From an uncultured Clostridium sp. (GTDB taxonomy: Bacteria; Bacillota; Clostridia; Lachnospirales; Lachnospiraceae): DNA of 64,000 nucleotides. The notes beneath the pieces were generated by a model. It ran no database searches, was not told where the DNA came from, and worked only from the letters and a program-made list of their open reading frames with translations. Positions 25,782-34,268 of this stretch are shown here, in pieces (the stretch's first letter is position 1; the number at the start of each line of letters is the position of its first letter). The stretch lies in assembly GCA_947253885.1 (NCBI GenBank), contig CAMYAO010000003.1, forward strand, positions 1 to 64,000. Reading direction: 5' to 3'. The translations under genes were made by a program, and so were the position numbers.

Positions 25782-26402
25782 TTATGCTCCTTTCCCTGTT
25801 CCTGTACCACTGCCGCCGGATGCTGAGTTACTTGCTCCGGCAGAAGTGTATACGCTCTTATACCAGTTATCATACGTTGCCTTATCTGTGGTATCTCCCG
25901 TTCTTGCCTTCACAAGACCATCTGCTCTTGGGTCTGCTGTAATCTCCAGTTTCTCTGTTCCAGACTCAATCTTGTCTTCCTTTGTTTCAGACTCAATAGA
26001 CGGACGAGAACAAGTGCAGTTATACATGACGTGTCTGATACTGTTCTTATCTCCATCAAACTCAAAGAGCAGTGCGAACTTAACTGTATCAAGCACGTTG
26101 GTATCCTCAATCAGCACGCCTTTATCATCCAGAATCTCCTGCAGGATTTCTGTTCTAAACCATTCCGGAATGAGAGCAATCTCAAGGTCACCCGAATATC
26201 CGTTATTTGTTACAGAACGAAAATACACAATACCATCTGCGTAAAACGGACTTGTATCGCCCTCCGAATCAAGTCCAATGGAAACCGCACCGGGGATAGC
26301 CTTTGGTGTGCCATAAGTAAACGTGGACACGCCATCCTTCACAGTTTCAGTAAGTTTTGCTGCATGGACATTTTTAAGATTGTATTTGACTTTGTTAGCC
26401 AT
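25782..26402 (-). CDS. Major tail (tube) protein
   Basis: This 206-residue protein is of the phi13-type major tail family. Signatures are KYNLKNVHAAKL at the N-terminus, FYADGIVYFRSVTNNGYSG and a C-terminal LEITADPRADGLVKA. The last 25 residues are a glycine- and serine-rich tail. It forms the tail tube. It lies 4 bases after the tail completion gene and directly before the chaperone. Confidence 0.87.
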   Translation of the reverse strand: MANKVKYNLKNVHAAKLTETVKDGVSTFTYGTPKAIPGAVSIGLDSEGDTSPFYADGIVYFRSVTNNGYSGDLEIALIPEWFRTEILQEILDDKGVLIEDTNVLDTVKFALLFEFDGDKNSIRHVMYNCTCSRPSIESETKEDKIESGTEKLEITADPRADGLVKARTGDTTDKATYDNWYKSVYTSAGASNSASGGSGTGTGKGA

Positions 26403-26405
26403 TTT

Positions 26406-26723
26406 TCATACCTCCGTTTCAAATGAGTACAGGACTTCATAGAGCCTTTCGCTCTCGATCCATACTTCCGTCCTGTCATAAAAAATACCGTACGAATCGA
26501 GCACGGCTTCAACAAGTTTTTCTGTTTCCGCATCCTTACTGTCCGAATAGAGTTCTATATGGACTTCATCCACCTTAAAATATACGCCCCCGTCAGCAGA
26601 GAAATTGTCGCTTCCAGGGATGAGATAACATATAAACGGCGGATCAGGGGACTCGCCTTCTGCAAAATGATCGTATGCATAGGGGAGTCCCATATCTTCC
26701 ATGATTTTTATCAGCTTATCCAT
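26406..26723 (-). CDS. Tail completion / terminator protein
   Basis: This 105-residue protein (PYAYDHFAEGESPDPPFICYL and VDEVHIELYSDSKD) has the pattern of the siphovirus tail terminator family (gpU-like), which caps the tail tube. Position between an HK97 gp10-like gene and the tail tube gene supports this. Its start overlaps the preceding gene by 8 bases. Confidence 0.75.
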   Translation of the reverse strand: MDKLIKIMEDMGLPYAYDHFAEGESPDPPFICYLIPGSDNFSADGGVYFKVDEVHIELYSDSKDAETEKLVEAVLDSYGIFYDRTEVWIESERLYEVLYSFETEV

Positions 26724-27099
26724 TCCGAATGCACCTCTTTATATCTTCCTCAAGCTGACGGACTGCTTTTTCTTCCGCGGGAGCAATATGCGTCTGCGCC
26801 CTCGTTCTGCCTCCTCCCCGCTTTGCATGGCCAAACTCAAGAAGGTGAGCAAGCTGATAGCGATTCCGTGAGTAAACGGTGACCTCAAGCGTATGGGAAT
26901 TCTCATTTGTGTTTTTGACAGACCAGCTTCTGCTGTAACCGCCTGTCTTTTTAGGAGCGTTTCCTTTGATTTCTGCCTGTGCCTGTTTCCCCGCCTTTTT
27001 GACCGCAGTCCTCATTCCGAGATCGACCACGTTTTTGTACTCATTCATTTCTTCCATGACTGCGTTTACGAGCTGCTCTATCTTCACTCTCCTTGTCAT
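26716..27099 (-). CDS. HK97 gp10-like head-tail protein
   Basis: This 127-residue protein is of the HK97 gp10 family (AEIKGNAPKKTGGYSRSW, LLEFGHAKRGGG), a component of the head-tail connection or neck. The start is taken at 27099 because its ATG overlaps the upstream TGA (TGATG). The frame extends to 27120 but with weaker support. It lies in the standard connector cluster. Confidence 0.85.
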   Translation of the reverse strand: MTRRVKIEQLVNAVMEEMNEYKNVVDLGMRTAVKKAGKQAQAEIKGNAPKKTGGYSRSWSVKNTNENSHTLEVTVYSRNRYQLAHLLEFGHAKRGGGRTRAQTHIAPAEEKAVRQLEEDIKRCIRNG

Positions 27100-27431
27100 C
27101 AGCGTCTCACTTTCCGGCATCTGAACTTCAGAGCCTTTCTTTTATTCGACAGATGGTCGATGGACAGGATGTCATATATTTCGCCATCCATAATGATGCG
27201 GTAGTTTGTCGTGCTGACGCTGCGAAGTTTCCTGCACCACCTTACCGTGATATGACAGTCTGCGTGGTCAACGGATGTTCCGGCAGCGATGACTTCCTGC
27301 CCGCCCTCGCCGCTTACAGTGGCATAGCACTCGTGATATGCAGTCCATTCATTCATGTGATTTCCTACCTTATCCGTCACGATCGTCTGCTTTTCTATCG
27401 TGATTTTCGTATTCAGCAATGCGATATTCAA
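27099..27431 (-). CDS. Head closure protein (SPP1 gp16-like)
   Basis: This 110-residue beta-rich protein (LLNTKITIEKQT, WTAYHECYATVSGEGG, YDILSIDHLSNKRKALKF) is of the phage head-tail joining/closure family. It seals the DNA-filled head and docks the tail. Start and stop overlap its neighbours by a few bases, showing tight coupling. Confidence 0.82.
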   Translation of the reverse strand: MNIALLNTKITIEKQTIVTDKVGNHMNEWTAYHECYATVSGEGGQEVIAAGTSVDHADCHITVRWCRKLRSVSTTNYRIIMDGEIYDILSIDHLSNKRKALKFRCRKVRR

Positions 27432-27706
27432 AATGCCGCCTCCCTTATGCCAAATAAAAGAGCACGGAGCGTTAAAGCGAGTTCTCCATAATCTGCCTCT
27501 TCCCTGTGCTCATAAATATATGCTGCCGCATACATGACAGCAATACGTGCATTCTTCTTTTCCGCAAAATGGTTCTCATCTTCCGTCCTTGCCACATCCA
27601 TCGCAAGCTGCTGCGCTGATTCGAGCATCTGACCGATCAGTTCATCATCATCTTCATAATCCACACGCAGATAATTTTTCATTTCATCTGTTGTTACTAT
27701 CATCAT
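27428..27706 (-). CDS. Head-tail connector (gp6-like adaptor)
   Basis: This 92-residue helical protein (EMKNYLRVDYEDDDELIGQML) is the adaptor that binds the portal ring after packaging (HK97 gp6/SPP1 gp15 type). Two ATGs at 27706 and 27703 follow GAGGTG. It is the first connector gene after the capsid gene, from which a hairpin (27720-27740) separates it. Confidence 0.85.
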   Translation of the reverse strand: MMIVTTDEMKNYLRVDYEDDDELIGQMLESAQQLAMDVARTEDENHFAEKKNARIAVMYAAAYIYEHREEADYGELALTLRALLFGIREAAF

Positions 27707-27719
27707 TACACCTCAAAAT

Positions 27720-27740
27720 GGCGATGCCCTCGGCACCGCC
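27720..27740 (-). terminator. Hairpin after the capsid gene
   Basis: GGCGGTGCC and GGCATCGCC form a 9-bp stem with a GAG loop followed by ATTTT on the minus strand. Placed just after the major capsid gene, it may lower expression of downstream genes or protect the capsid mRNA end. Confidence 0.6.
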
Positions 27741-27758
27741 CTGACAATCAGCTATCGA

Positions 27759-28961
27759 TCAGGAACCTTTTTTCACCGTCAGAAGATGCACGGCATCTGG
27801 AAGGATAAGCTTTCCGTCTACTCTTTCCTTTGCAAGGAAGCCGGTAGTATCCGTTTCCGCATAAAGCTCGGACAATTCCTGGAAAGACCTTGTACCGCGG
27901 TCAGCGATGTTGTAGTAAGAAAAATCACCGAATGCGATGGCTGGATCTCCTGCCTTTATGACAGGCGCATAGGAAGAGGTGAGAACCTCATATCCCATAA
28001 GTCTGTCCGGCTCGCCTTCCGTAAGTGCGGGCTGCCACAGATATGCGCCATTGTTATCCTTGAGTTTTCTAAGTTCAGCAATCGTCTGATCGTTCATAAT
28101 GAACTTCGCCTTTTGACGATACGGCCTTCCAAGCGCATAAATGAGATTCAGGATATCATCCGAAGAGATGGCGCTTGCTGCAGCTGTGGTAACACCAGCC
28201 TTTGCGCCGCCATTTTTGTGAAACAGCCCCAGAGGCTTTTTGTTACCATCACCGTTTAAAAATGCGTCTTCCTCGGCATTGCCCAAAGCTTTACCGAACT
28301 GCTCAATGATATAGCTTTCAAGTCCGAATGCATTGTCATAAAGCAGTTCATTTGTGATTTTTACACCAACTGCCAGCTTGTATGAATCAATGGAAATCTG
28401 ATTGAATGTCGCATCGTCAAATGGCATCTGGCCGCCTTCCTCCACCCACAGAGCCGCAGGTTTTGTAGCTGTCAAATTGATTCTGTGAAGACCCGATGTG
28501 GTCAGTTTTGTTGCAAGACCCCTCATGATGTTATTCTCTTCGAGAACATCGACAAGCCTTGAGTCATACTCCTCCGGCACAAGGTATCCGCCGTCTGTAT
28601 CCACGCCTTCCTGCAACAGGTCTGTGACCTGCTTGAAGTTACTGCGGATAGCACGGATCATATCCGTCTTATACTGGTCTGAAGCACGGCCTTTCTTTTC
28701 CGGCGTTTCCTCTTTTTTCTTTTCCGGCCTTGTCATAATCGGAGTGTTTACAGGCTTATTGAGTTCATTCTCGATTTCCTCCATACTGCGGATTCTTTCG
28801 ATTTCCGTTCCGTAATCTCTGACCTTCTTCTCCATCTCCTCATAGGTATTTGCATCTTCTTCGGAGAGAAGTCCATCATCATTTCGTCTGCTTTCCACGA
28901 AGGCCTTTGCGCCTTCCCATGCTTCATTTCTCTTTTCCATAAGTTCCATAAGTTTAGTCAT
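27759..28961 (-). CDS. Major capsid protein, HK97 fold
   Basis: This is a 400-residue HK97-type capsid protein. The first about 115 residues are a charged coiled coil (LLSEEDANTYEEMEKKVRDY) that serves as an internal scaffold and is usually removed by the prohead protease encoded upstream. The shell part begins near TDGGYLVPEEY and includes AAALWVEEGG-like (PAALWVEEGGQMPFDD) and GRPYRQKAKFIMND segments. It follows GGAGG closely. Confidence 0.93.
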   Translation of the reverse strand: MTKLMELMEKRNEAWEGAKAFVESRRNDDGLLSEEDANTYEEMEKKVRDYGTEIERIRSMEEIENELNKPVNTPIMTRPEKKKEETPEKKGRASDQYKTDMIRAIRSNFKQVTDLLQEGVDTDGGYLVPEEYDSRLVDVLEENNIMRGLATKLTTSGLHRINLTATKPAALWVEEGGQMPFDDATFNQISIDSYKLAVGVKITNELLYDNAFGLESYIIEQFGKALGNAEEDAFLNGDGNKKPLGLFHKNGGAKAGVTTAAASAISSDDILNLIYALGRPYRQKAKFIMNDQTIAELRKLKDNNGAYLWQPALTEGEPDRLMGYEVLTSSYAPVIKAGDPAIAFGDFSYYNIADRGTRSFQELSELYAETDTTGFLAKERVDGKLILPDAVHLLTVKKGS

Positions 28962-28966
28962 TATTC

Positions 28967-29710
28967 TTACCTCCAGTTTTTTAATAAAGAAAGCCGCTCA
29001 AGAAGTGAGTCGGCCGATACTTTGGTTTCTTCTTTCTTTTCGATGCTGCATCTTGTAGCAATCTTATCCATTAGAGAATTGGTTACAGCTACTTCCGAAT
29101 AAAGCATTGATATCTGCGGGACTTCGATGTCATCCGGGGCAATATCCCGTTTCATGATCTCATCCGCAAATCCAAGCTCGACCGCTTTGTTTGCGTCCAT
29201 CCATGTCTCGGCATCCATCAGCCGTGAGAGTTTCAGTCTCGGAAGACCTGTCCTGATCTCATAGGCGTTTATGATTGATTCCTTGACTTCGCGCAGCATG
29301 TCTATGGCCTTGCTCATCTCACCCGTATCGCCGACAGCAATCGTAGCCGGATTATGGATCATCATCATGGACACAGGTGAAACCAGTACACGACTTCCCG
29401 CCATTGCGATGACCGATGCCGCAGATGCAGCGATGCCGTCGATCTTAACCGTGACATCCCCTTCATATTCCATCAGCATGTTATATATTCTGGCTGCCGC
29501 AATGCAGTCTCCTCCAGGCGAATTGATCCAGACTGTGATCTTACCGGTTCCGGCATTCAGTTCCTCTTTAAAAAGAGCCGGCGTGACATCATCGTCAAAC
29601 CAGCTTTCTTCGGCAATCGTACCGTTAAGGAACAGAACGCGTTCCGGTTCTTCTGTGCCCGTTTCCTGATTTTTCACCTGTTTCTGTTTCCATTTCCAGA
29701 ACTTCTTCAT
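28967..29710 (-). CDS. Prohead protease, ClpP type
   Basis: This 247-residue ClpP-like serine protease cleaves the capsid scaffold domain during maturation. The oxyanion motif INSPGGDC, the nucleophile region GIAASAASVIAMAG and the catalytic histidine in MMIHNPA are all visible. The start at 29710 follows AAAGGAGG and overlaps the end of the portal gene by 86 bases. The frame to 29737 lacks a site. Confidence 0.9.
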   Translation of the reverse strand: MKKFWKWKQKQVKNQETGTEEPERVLFLNGTIAEESWFDDDVTPALFKEELNAGTGKITVWINSPGGDCIAAARIYNMLMEYEGDVTVKIDGIAASAASVIAMAGSRVLVSPVSMMMIHNPATIAVGDTGEMSKAIDMLREVKESIINAYEIRTGLPRLKLSRLMDAETWMDANKAVELGFADEIMKRDIAPDDIEVPQISMLYSEVAVTNSLMDKIATRCSIEKKEETKVSADSLLERLSLLKNWR

Positions 29711-30956
29711 CGGATTCCTCCTTTCCGTCTTTTGCAAAAGCGCCCGCCTTTGACAGCGGAAGCATGTTGCCGTTTATAAGATATAAGTTGCCGCCTTCTT
29801 CGTCGGGAATCATGTCAAGATTCTCAAGAGACCGAATGTCGTTTGCACTCATCCACCCGTTCTGCCTTGCTGTAGCATAGCCCCTCATCCGGCTTTCATA
29901 ATCACCGCGAAGCAAGCCCTCCACGTTGAACTTCACAAAAAAATCCTTCTTCTCATTCGGAGAAAGAAGGGTTCTGCAAATAGACTGTTCCCAGCGCGTT
30001 ACCCAGGGGTCAAGCGTATATTTCACAAACTCCAGCGACTGCTGCTCAATATTTGAAAAACTCGACTTCTCAAGGTCACCCACCATGTGAGGCGGAACCC
30101 TGAAAATACGGGCGATTTCGTCTATCTGAAACTTCCTTGTTTCCAGAAATTGCGCCTGCTCCGGAGAGATGGATATCGGCGTATATTTCATGCCTTCTTC
30201 AAGGACTGCTACCTTATTGGCATTCCCTGAACCCCCAAAAGCCGCGTTCCATGAATTTCTGACTCGCTCCGGATCTTTTACCACGCTGGGGTGTTCAAGG
30301 ATTCCTCCGGGTGTCGCGCCGTTTGCGAAGAACTTAGAGCCGTATTCTTCCGTGGCTATTGCAAGTCCGATGGCGTTTTTTGCCATTGCTATCGGGGAGT
30401 ATCCGACAAGTCCGTCAAAGCCAAGTCCCGGCACATGAAGCACATCGGACGGTTTCAGCTTGACCGTTGTTCCCTTTATAGTCGGCGCATCTTCAGTCTG
30501 CCTTGTGTACTCGTAGTAAAGAGAACCTGCACTGTCACGGTTTACGCTCATCTTGTTCGGCATAAGCGGATACAAGGCAATGACCTCACCATGACCGTTA
30601 CGGATAATCTGCGCATAGGCATTGCCCCACAGCAGAAGATGCGTCATAAGCGTTTCCCTGAATACGAATGAACTCATTTCTGGATTCGGCTCATCGTGAA
30701 GGAGACAGTAAAGCGGATGATCTGTTGCTTTTTCCTTTCCGCCGTCTTCACGGTATCTGTAGAGATGAAGCGGAAGTCCGGCTATGGCTTCGGACAGAAT
30801 CCTCACGCAGGCATAGACCGCCGTCATCTGCATTGCCGTTCTCTCATTTACCGCCTTGCCGGAAGATGTCCCGCCGAGGTAAAAGGCATAGCTCGAACCG
30901 GTGGTTCTGTTTTCAGGCTTATCCCTGGACTTAAAAAGTCCGCTTAAAATTCCCAT
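29625..30956 (-). CDS. Portal protein, HK97 family
   Basis: This 443-residue protein forms the dodecameric portal ring for DNA entry. Family landmarks are AMQMTAVYACVRILSEAIAGL, LLLWGNAYAQI, and IARIFRVPPHMVGD. The C-terminal 40 residues are acidic and glycine-rich. The gene normally follows terminase, but here a MerR unit of about 850 bases separates the two. Confidence 0.92.
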   Translation of the reverse strand: MGILSGLFKSRDKPENRTTGSSYAFYLGGTSSGKAVNERTAMQMTAVYACVRILSEAIAGLPLHLYRYREDGGKEKATDHPLYCLLHDEPNPEMSSFVFRETLMTHLLLWGNAYAQIIRNGHGEVIALYPLMPNKMSVNRDSAGSLYYEYTRQTEDAPTIKGTTVKLKPSDVLHVPGLGFDGLVGYSPIAMAKNAIGLAIATEEYGSKFFANGATPGGILEHPSVVKDPERVRNSWNAAFGGSGNANKVAVLEEGMKYTPISISPEQAQFLETRKFQIDEIARIFRVPPHMVGDLEKSSFSNIEQQSLEFVKYTLDPWVTRWEQSICRTLLSPNEKKDFFVKFNVEGLLRGDYESRMRGYATARQNGWMSANDIRSLENLDMIPDEEGGNLYLINGNMLPLSKAGAFAKDGKEESDEEVLEMETETGEKSGNGHRRTGTRSVP

Positions 30957-30987
30957 AGGCTTTCATTCCTTTCATGATTTGAGTATT

Positions 30988-31012
30988 AAAAAAGCACCTC
31001 CGAAGAGATGCT
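30988..31012 (-). terminator. Terminator of the MerR unit
   Basis: Stem AGCATCTC / GAGGTGCT, TTCG loop, six Ts, 27 bases after the MerR stop on the minus strand. Identical over 25 bases to 24218-24242. Confidence 0.85.
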
Positions 31013-31039
31013 TTCTGTATATGAAATCAATGTATTTCT

Positions 31040-31765
31040 TTATTTGCAGTAGACTTCAATTGCGGTGGCTGCAAATTCCGCCGTACCTTCTCCTGCAGCG
31101 TGATTAATATTTTTGGTAAACTCGCCGCCGCTCCCATACGCTTTTCCCAGCTCCGCAAGAATTGTATCGGTGCAGGTATAGAAGTTAGCTGTGATAAAGT
31201 CCTGCAGCTTTTTAACCTGTGCCTGCGCTTTATCAGATTCCGGATTCTCTTCCTTTATTTTCCCGAACTCCACGAAAAGATCCATCAAATTACCGAATAT
31301 TTTCTTTTGTTCTTCCTGCGTGAGTGTTTTGCTTTTTTCCTCAAATTCTTTGTATTCCTTTGTGTTTCCCCAGTATTCTTTAGCCTGTGCTGCGTATTCA
31401 TCAATTTTCTTTGTGTCAAAAGCTTTAAAATCCATGGTTCTTACTCCTTTCAGTTTTATTTCACGAGCGAGGATGATTAAGTTTTCGATATGCTCCTTTT
31501 TAAGCGTCAGAAGTTCAATTTGCTGTTCCAATGCTTTGGATCTATCAAAGTCAGGACTATTGAGAATTTGCTTGATATCCTTTAGCGGAAATTCCAATTC
31601 CCGAAACAACAAAATCTGCTGCAGCCGTTCTAAATCTGTATCGTCATACAGACGGTAGCCGGCTTCTGTATATTCTGACGGCGTGAAAAGACCTATTTTA
31701 TCGTAGTATTGCAGAGTGCGTATACTCACTCCTACTAATTCGCTCACTTCATGTATCGTTCTCAT
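31040..31765 (-). CDS. MerR-family regulator with TipAS-like domain
   Basis: This 241-residue protein has an N-terminal MerR winged helix (about 1-70; TIHEVSELVGVSIRTLQYYD and TEAGYRLYDD), a dimerisation coiled coil (about 75-115), and a C-terminal helical domain resembling TipAS (about 130-241; EYWGNTKEYKEFEEKS). In TipAL this domain binds thiopeptide antibiotics covalently. Here the ligand is unknown. It has its own 19-bp-spacer promoter and a terminator and sits between terminase and portal genes. It is therefore a moron that could serve the lysogen. The start at 31765 follows GGAGG. Confidence 0.88.
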   Translation of the reverse strand: MRTIHEVSELVGVSIRTLQYYDKIGLFTPSEYTEAGYRLYDDTDLERLQQILLFRELEFPLKDIKQILNSPDFDRSKALEQQIELLTLKKEHIENLIILAREIKLKGVRTMDFKAFDTKKIDEYAAQAKEYWGNTKEYKEFEEKSKTLTQEEQKKIFGNLMDLFVEFGKIKEENPESDKAQAQVKKLQDFITANFYTCTDTILAELGKAYGSGGEFTKNINHAAGEGTAEFAATAIEVYCK

Positions 31766-31790
31766 ATGAGTTACCTCCTCGTGTAACATC

Positions 31791-31821
31791 ACTATAAACT
31801 ATGACGTAGCGTAGTAGTCAA
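31791..31821 (-). promoter_or_regulatory. MerR-type promoter with 19-bp spacer
   Basis: Minus-strand TTGACT (31816-31821), 19 bases, TATAGT (31791-31796). The spacer contains a dyad, ACTACG...CATAGT. A 19-bp spacer with an internal dyad is the hallmark of promoters activated by MerR proteins, so this unit is probably self-activated. Confidence 0.7.
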
Positions 31822-31837
31822 TACTTTTTTTGATTTT

Positions 31838-33451
31838 TTATAAAATCAGCAGGCCACGGCTGTCATACACCGAAGCGCTTGTATCGTTTCCACACCTTAT
31901 AGCTCTGTCAAGCGCCATGATGGTGGCGATAGCTCCGTCTATTTTCTCTGTCGATTTTTCCTTATCCGCTTTTATGTTCCCGGCAGGATCGGTTCTCACA
32001 TAGATGTTATCCATCATCCACCGAAGAACCGGATGTCCTCCGTGGGCAATTTTTTCTTCCAGCGTCAGCTTCATCAGCTCCTTTGTCGGAGGAGACATAT
32101 CCTTAAATCCCTGTCCGAAAGGCACGACCGTAAACCCCATGCCCTCCAGGTTTTGAACCATCTGCACCGCGCCCCAGCGGTCAAAGGCAATCTCACGGAT
32201 GTTGAAGCGGTTTCCGAGTTCCTCGATGAATTTTTCAATATAGCCGTAATGAATGACATTTCCCTCCGTTGTCTGGATAAAGCCCTGCTTTTCCCAGAGG
32301 TCATACATGACATGATCACGTTTCACCCGAAGCTCCAGTGTGTCCTCCGGCACCCAGAAATAAGGAAGAACAGTATATTTATCTTCCTCATCCAGCGGAG
32401 GAAACACCAATACAAAAGCCGTGATGTCCGTTGTGGAGGACAGGTCAAGTCCGCCGTAGCAGACTCTGCCTTCCAAAGCATCCTCGTTTGCGGCAAATGC
32501 GCATGCGTCCCATTTATCCATCGGCATCCATCTGACGGATTGCTTCACCCATTGATTGAGTCTTAGCTGCCGGAAGGAATTCTCCTCGGCGGGATTCTGC
32601 TTTGCCTGCTCACAGGCCGTTTCCACTTTGTCTATTTCAACCGTAATGCCAAGCGATGGATTGGCTTTTTTCCACACTTTCGGATCAGTCCAGTCCTCAT
32701 CGTCATCCGCTCCGAATATCACGGGATAAAATGTGGCATCATGCTTTCTGCCTTCTAAAATATCCTTAGCTTTCTGATGCTGTTCATAACAGATGGAATT
32801 CACATCGTTTCCGGCCGTGGTAATCAGAAAATACAGCGGCTGCATTCTCGCGTCGCCTGAGCCTTTCGTCATAACATCAAACAGCTTTCTGTTCGGCTGC
32901 GTATGAAGCTCATCAAAGATTACTCCGTGGATATTGAATCCGTGCTTGTTTGCCACATCCGCGGAGAGAGCCTTATATTTGCTTCCCGTAGGCAGATATT
33001 CCATTTCCTTTTGTGATGGCCGTATGCTCATTTTTTTCTCAAGAGCTGGGCAGCGTTTGACCATCTGAAGAGCAACATCAAATACAATCTGCGCCTGGTT
33101 ACGATCAGCGGCGCATCCATACACTTCGGCTCCCGGCTCAAAATCGGCGCAGAGAAGATAGAGGGCAACGGCGGCAGCCAGTTCGCTTTTTCCCTGCTTC
33201 TTCGGAATTTCCACATAAGCCGTGTTGAACTGCCTGTATCCGTTTTCTTTTATCGTACCGAATATATCCCTGATGATCTGCTCCTGCCAGTCGATAAGTT
33301 CAAATGGCTTACCGTCCCATCGTCCTTTGGTATGACAGCAGAATTTTTCTATAAAGCAAACGGCGTGGTCGGCCGCGTCCTTATCGTAGTGGCTGCCCTT
33401 GGCCATGAACCGTGTCGGTTTGTATTTTTTCAGTTTCCTCATCATCCGCAT
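31838..33451 (-). CDS. Terminase large subunit
   Basis: This protein of about 537 residues has an ATPase domain with a Walker A-like loop (EIPKKQGKSELAA) and the GVIFDELHTQP Walker B region. A C-terminal nuclease domain (YGGLDLSSTTDITAF and a later FDRWGAVQMV) follows. It cuts and pumps phage DNA through the portal. The start is taken at 33451. The exact ATG among several at 33457-33439 is unsure. The small gene upstream overlaps it. Confidence 0.93.
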   Translation of the reverse strand: MRMMRKLKKYKPTRFMAKGSHYDKDAADHAVCFIEKFCCHTKGRWDGKPFELIDWQEQIIRDIFGTIKENGYRQFNTAYVEIPKKQGKSELAAAVALYLLCADFEPGAEVYGCAADRNQAQIVFDVALQMVKRCPALEKKMSIRPSQKEMEYLPTGSKYKALSADVANKHGFNIHGVIFDELHTQPNRKLFDVMTKGSGDARMQPLYFLITTAGNDVNSICYEQHQKAKDILEGRKHDATFYPVIFGADDDEDWTDPKVWKKANPSLGITVEIDKVETACEQAKQNPAEENSFRQLRLNQWVKQSVRWMPMDKWDACAFAANEDALEGRVCYGGLDLSSTTDITAFVLVFPPLDEEDKYTVLPYFWVPEDTLELRVKRDHVMYDLWEKQGFIQTTEGNVIHYGYIEKFIEELGNRFNIREIAFDRWGAVQMVQNLEGMGFTVVPFGQGFKDMSPPTKELMKLTLEEKIAHGGHPVLRWMMDNIYVRTDPAGNIKADKEKSTEKIDGAIATIMALDRAIRCGNDTSASVYDSRGLLIL

Positions 33452-33542
33452 TATCACCTTCTTCCTCTATAGGACAAAGCTGCGAGGGATCGGATACCAT
33501 CGCATCATAGGGAAGTTCATTTCTGTCGATTAAAAATTTCAT
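33381..33542 (-). CDS. Small acidic protein before terminase
   Basis: This 53-residue protein starts MKFLIDRNELPYDAM and is rich in acidic residues (EEEGDNADDEETE). GGAG precedes its ATG at 33542. It overlaps the terminase large subunit gene by about 70 bases. No family is recognised. Short acidic proteins at this place are common in clostridial phages. Confidence 0.5.
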   Translation of the reverse strand: MKFLIDRNELPYDAMVSDPSQLCPIEEEGDNADDEETEKIQTDTVHGQGQPLR

Positions 33543-33558
33543 CACATTCTCCAAGCAT

Positions 33559-33583
33559 AAAAACAAGCCGCCTCAAGCGACTT
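33559..33583 (-). terminator. Possible terminator/attenuator upstream of the terminase gene
   Basis: AAGTCGC and GCGGCTT pair over 7 bp with a TTGAG loop, followed by GTTTTTAT on the minus strand. It lies between the 93-residue protein gene and the terminase block. It may reduce read-through into the structural genes. Confidence 0.55.
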
Positions 33584-33646
33584 TTCCAAAATCTATCTGT
33601 ACGAGAGATAGAGCCATTTGGCTCCGCTCCCTTATTTTCCTTTTTG

Positions 33647-33925
33647 TTACTGCTGCATAGCCCAGGCTATGGCATGACCGTCATCCGTAAATTCCACATC
33701 ACTTGCCATGTAAAGCCCTATGGCGCTTTCGCAAGTCTTCTTGCCATCTTCAAGATATTCATAGACCGCTCCGAAATAGCAAGGTTTATCCGGTCCGTTA
33801 TATAAGTATCCCGCCATGACCACCCTGTTTCCGAAAGTCAGCACCTTGTTCCATCTGGTTTCAAGATCCTCAGCCGTTGTCGGATTCGGTAGTCTGTATT
33901 TCTCCATAGCTTCGTTTATCGTCAT
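33647..33925 (-). CDS. Conserved phage protein, unknown function
   Basis: This 92-residue soluble protein starts at the third-codon ATG (MTINEAMEKYRLPN), preceded by AAAGGATG. It has no membrane segment. Motifs such as RWNKVLTFGNRVVMAGYLYNG and EYLEDGKKTCESAIGLYM are mixed alpha/beta. I do not recognise a named family. It belongs to the group of small genes between the methyltransferases and terminase. Confidence 0.55.
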   Translation of the reverse strand: MTINEAMEKYRLPNPTTAEDLETRWNKVLTFGNRVVMAGYLYNGPDKPCYFGAVYEYLEDGKKTCESAIGLYMASDVEFTDDGHAIAWAMQQ

Positions 33926-33940
33926 CTTTCGCATCCTTTC

Positions 33941-34171
33941 TTAATACCAACCCTTGCCAAGCTCGTAAGCCTTAACGAGCGCTTCTTTCAAAGTCCATAC
34001 GCTGATTTCGATAAAGTCTTCGCTGTCGTTTCCGTGTGATTCAAGGTTTTTTCTTCCTTCAAGAGCAGGTATCATCTGAAGCGCCATCTCAGTTACGCGC
34101 TGTTCATTTTTCCTTTTCATAGATTCCATCGCCTCTTTGAAGCTCTGGTCTTTCATTTCCTTGTTTGTCAT
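33941..34171 (-). CDS. Small conserved phage protein
   Basis: This 76-residue protein begins MTNKEMKDQSFKEAM. The first half is a charged helix and the end is FIEISVWTLKEALVKAYELGKGWY. The start at 34171 is 8 bases after GGAGG. An upstream copy of the repeated promoter-like element (34195-34234) could drive it and the genes that follow. Function is unknown. Confidence 0.55.
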   Translation of the reverse strand: MTNKEMKDQSFKEAMESMKRKNEQRVTEMALQMIPALEGRKNLESHGNDSEDFIEISVWTLKEALVKAYELGKGWY

Positions 34172-34194
34172 TTTCATATCCTCCGTTTCTTTTG

Positions 34195-34234
34195 GTATGT
34201 ACATATATCACTCTAAACGGAGATAATAGCAAGT
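34195..34234 (-). promoter_or_regulatory. Repeated 36-nt promoter-like element, copy 2
   Basis: Minus-strand ACTTGCTAT, seven variable bases, then GTTTAGAGTGATATATGTAC. It aligns without gaps to copies at 35461-35500 and 10177-10216. It ends about 15 bases before the ribosome binding site of the 76-residue protein gene. Any transcript would start very close to that gene. Confidence 0.6.
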
Positions 34235-34268
34235 CTTTTCTGTAGTTTTTTCAAAGAAATTTCCGCTT

